Source of the DNA: an uncultured Victivallales bacterium
Lineage (GTDB): Bacteria > Verrucomicrobiota > Lentisphaeria > Oligosphaerales > JAFGRS01
Length of the DNA: 7,187 nucleotides
Direction: 5' to 3'
Assembly: GCA_903834675.1 (NCBI GenBank)
Contig: CAILKC010000914.1
Location: forward strand, 1 to 7,187
Part shown: positions 5,678 to 7,187 of the stretch, one piece after another
How the letters are laid out: each line of letters starts with the position of its first letter
How positions within the stretch are numbered: the first letter of the stretch is position 1
The notes under the pieces: model-generated
What the model saw: the letters and a program-made list of their open reading frames with translations, nothing else
Database searches by the model: none
What the model was told of the DNA's origin: nothing
Translations under genes and position numbers: made by a program

Positions 5678-6637
5678 TCAGTTGGAGTCGGCACCGGCGC
5701 CAACGGCGCCCGCCGGCAGCTCTGATGGCCCGTACGTGTAGGTGAAGTCGCGAGTCCGCTCTCCTTTGCGGCGCAGTTCGACGGGCTCATCGAGCACCAT
5801 CTGCCTGCCGCGATAGACGTGAAGGGTGACGACGGTCGGGCCGGTTCCCGCGAAGTACTCGACATAGAACCGGTAGCTGCCACGGGGGGCCTTGCCCGGC
5901 GGCCAGAACACGTTCTCCGGACCGCCGCTCGTAGTGTCATCTCTGTCCATCTCGCCACCGCAGGGACAGCGTCGGTCGTTGTACGAGATGTGGTGCCCCT
6001 TCGGGTCGACCACATGCAGGTCGAAATCGCCCTCTGCGGGCTGCCAGTACAGGCAAAACGAGACATCGCCGGTCCCGAGTTCCCCGCGCGCGCCGCCACC
6101 CTCGCCACCTTTCCCCCTCGCCCGACGCCCAACCCCTGCCGCCCGAGGCTCCGGCGGGCTTTCCGGCACTTCGTGACGCGCCGGCCCTGACATGCTGGTG
6201 ATCGGCGCGTCTGGGACCAGCACGGGCGGCAGAACCGGCAAGGCTGCCGACGGCTCCTCTGCAATGACCTTGGTCGTCGCAGGGACGCGGGACGCGGGTC
6301 CGCCATCCGGCTCCGCAGAAGCGCGGCCTTGTGTCGCCGGCCCGGCCTCCACCGCAAGCGCAGCACTGCCGCATGCACCGTCTCCCTTGCCGTCACCGGT
6401 TCCCTGCCCAACTCCCCCGCCCCCGCGGCCAGAGCCACCACCGCTGCCGCTACGGCCCTGTAAACGAAGCAGCAGCAGGAACAGGAAAAGGACCAGCAGG
6501 AGCGTGACCAGGCCAAGCACCAGTGCGGGCCCGCCACGGCCCCCCGACCGTGCAGGGCCAACGCGAGGCACGCCAGACTGCCCGGCTGGCACCGATCCCG
6601 TACCTGAAGGCGATGTCCTCTGTGATGGCGTGTTCAT
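5678..6637 (-). CDS. DUF2135 (YfaP-like) protein with membrane anchor and low-complexity linker
   Basis: A 319-residue protein from ATG 6637. A GTG at 6655 would add six residues; neither start has a clear ribosome binding site, and I prefer the ATG. A hydrophilic N-terminus (~34 residues) leads to one very hydrophobic helix at ~35-60 (VTLLLVLFLFLLLLRL). Then come a Gly-rich run (~61-88) and a Pro/Ala/Glu-rich linker to ~187. The C-terminal domain (~188-300) matches DUF2135: GDFDLHVVDPKGHHISYND with Asp204/Asp206, GGEMDRDD, GPENVFWPPGKAPRGSYRFYVEYF, then a closing beta strand. Such domains are beta-sandwich-like and occur in secreted or surface proteins, often with von Willebrand or carboxypeptidase-like regulatory domains; no enzymatic role is known to me. 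The CPC pair (Cys224, Cys226) is not something I recall as standard for the family. The domain is probably tethered outside the inner membrane. It converges on the motor operon and follows the prenyltransferase-repeat fragment. Confidence 0.85.
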   Translation of the reverse strand: MNTPSQRTSPSGTGSVPAGQSGVPRVGPARSGGRGGPALVLGLVTLLLVLFLFLLLLRLQGRSGSGGGSGRGGGGVGQGTGDGKGDGACGSAALAVEAGPATQGRASAEPDGGPASRVPATTKVIAEEPSAALPVLPPVLVPDAPITSMSGPARHEVPESPPEPRAAGVGRRARGKGGEGGGARGELGTGDVSFCLYWQPAEGDFDLHVVDPKGHHISYNDRRCPCGGEMDRDDTTSGGPENVFWPPGKAPRGSYRFYVEYFAGTGPTVVTLHVYRGRQMVLDEPVELRRKGERTRDFTYTYGPSELPAGAVGAGADSN

Positions 6638-6710
6638 ACGGCTCGAACGGCTCACGGTGTCCAGTCTGGGCGAGGCCGAGAGGGTCGCGGTCCCGGCGTG
6701 TCCGGATGAC

Positions 6711-7067
6711 TCACTGGTTCACCGGCAGGTACCGGTAGTAGACCTCCAGCGACATGATGTAGAGGGCCGTGTTGCATGCGGTGCCACCTCGGCCGCCAGG
6801 CCACGATCCCGCCTGCGGGCCGTCCTTGACCTGTAGCAGGATCACCCCGTCGCGGAAACGCTGATTCCACTCCTTCCAGTACTTGCCTCCCATCTGGAAC
6901 ATCGCAAACGTACCGTCATACACCTGGAACACGTTCCCAAGCTGCGGCCCGGCTTGGTGAAGAACTTCAGCAATCCTGATGCACTCCGGGGACTTGTGGT
7001 CGCAGTCCAAGAAGACACGAGAGAACAGATTCACTGCGGTGCGAGCGCCTGTACGGCTACCCAGACC
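6711..7067 (-). pseudogene. C-terminal remnant of a prenyltransferase/squalene-oxidase-repeat protein
   Basis: A GTG at 7034 gives a 107-residue frame, and codons remain open back to an in-frame TGA at 7068-7070. The protein closely resembles, from memory, the end of planctomycete repeat proteins of the terpenoid-cyclase toroid fold: GTFAMFQMGGKYWKEWN, then GSWPGG, NTALYIMSLEVYYRYLP. Those proteins have several hundred residues, so most of the alpha-alpha toroid is missing here. The family pattern (TAV-LFSRVFL) appears to continue upstream of the GTG, through ARTA, until the stop. That means the GTG is probably an internal Val codon rather than a real start. The other two - strand frames between 7035 and 7187 show no continuation of the family. 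Alternatives are a sequencing error or frameshift near 7065-7075, or a genuine short gene. The fragment ends about 55-73 bases before the DUF2135 start. Family call moderately sure; remnant status uncertain. Confidence 0.55.
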
Positions 7068-7070
7068 TCA

Positions 7071-7187
7071 GGAAGTTACGCACGGGGACTCGCAAGTTGA
7101 ACGCCGGTCGTTTCGCGGGTCCGGCGGCTCCTGTCACAGCTCCGGGGCGCCGGGGAGCAGGCAGACCTGCACGGGAACGGCGCGTCC
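7071..7187. other. Unassigned right edge
   Basis: No gene can be supported here. On the - strand one frame enters from the edge and stops at 7134-7136, leaving 17 codons (ending VCLLPGAPEL) that could be the end of a neighbouring gene. The two other - frames stop near 7079 and 7062. A + frame from GTG 7039 is open to the edge but is Ser/Gly/Arg-rich with no family resemblance. Confidence 0.35.

Noticed and set aside
6192..6836. Long + strand open frame opposite the DUF2135 gene
   Set aside because: It is antisense to a well-supported coding region, is Pro/Ser/Arg-rich as expected from a high-GC shadow frame, and has no recognisable domain.
7039..7187. + strand frame from GTG 7039 open to the right edge
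   Set aside because: Ser/Gly/Arg-rich translation, no ribosome binding site and no family resemblance; probably chance openness in GC-rich DNA.
1..7187. CRISPR arrays, tRNA or rRNA genes, insertion sequences, attachment sites
   Set aside because: No regularly spaced repeats, cloverleaf or rRNA-like segments, transposase or integrase coding, or flanking inverted repeats were found by eye.

Overview
The window is GC-rich and densely coding. It shows Shine-Dalgarno starts, tightly packed genes, and families that I associate with Planctomycetota or related uncultured bacteria. These are a tandem GYF_2 plus RDD protein, a MotA/TolQ/ExbB channel with non-standard ExbD-like partners (one with an LDTMCNTFG-type membrane segment), a DUF2135 (YfaP-like) protein and a piece of a prenyltransferase/squalene-oxidase-repeat protein. 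The phylum assignment is inference from family content; there is no rRNA or other marker gene.

Left to centre (3-5487, + strand): five genes in one orientation, spaced 25, 4, -1 and 6 bases apart, almost certainly one operon that begins before the window. In order: (1) a large soluble coiled-coil protein of unknown family, cut off at its 5' end; (2) a protein with two GYF_2 domains and a C-terminal RDD membrane domain; (3) a four-helix MotA/TolQ/ExbB-type channel; (4) and (5) two small membrane-anchored proteins, each with a single N-terminal helix, a coiled coil and a C-terminal globular domain. Proteins 4 and 5 align without gaps through the membrane helix, with an aspartate at residue 18 and a glycine at residue 25 in both. 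They look like paired ExbD/MotB-type subunits. The simplest reading is an ion-driven A5B2-type motor whose B dimer may be a heterodimer, with proteins 1 and 2 as dedicated partners. Its work is unknown. It resembles ExbB-ExbD, TolQ-TolR, MotA-MotB and the ZorA-ZorB part of Zorya in core architecture, but I see no TonB, OmpA-like peptidoglycan-binding, nuclease or helicase component.

Centre right (5488-5677): a 190-base convergent gap without a credible gene, containing two modest hairpins.

Right (5678-7070, - strand): a DUF2135 protein with one membrane helix and a long Gly/Pro/Ala-rich linker, preceded by the C-terminal end of a prenyltransferase/squalene-oxidase-repeat protein. The family similarity of the latter seems to run upstream of its only possible start and is then cut by an in-frame stop, so it is probably a remnant. 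The last ~120 bases hold nothing I can assign.

No tRNA, rRNA, CRISPR array, insertion sequence or integrase was recognised.
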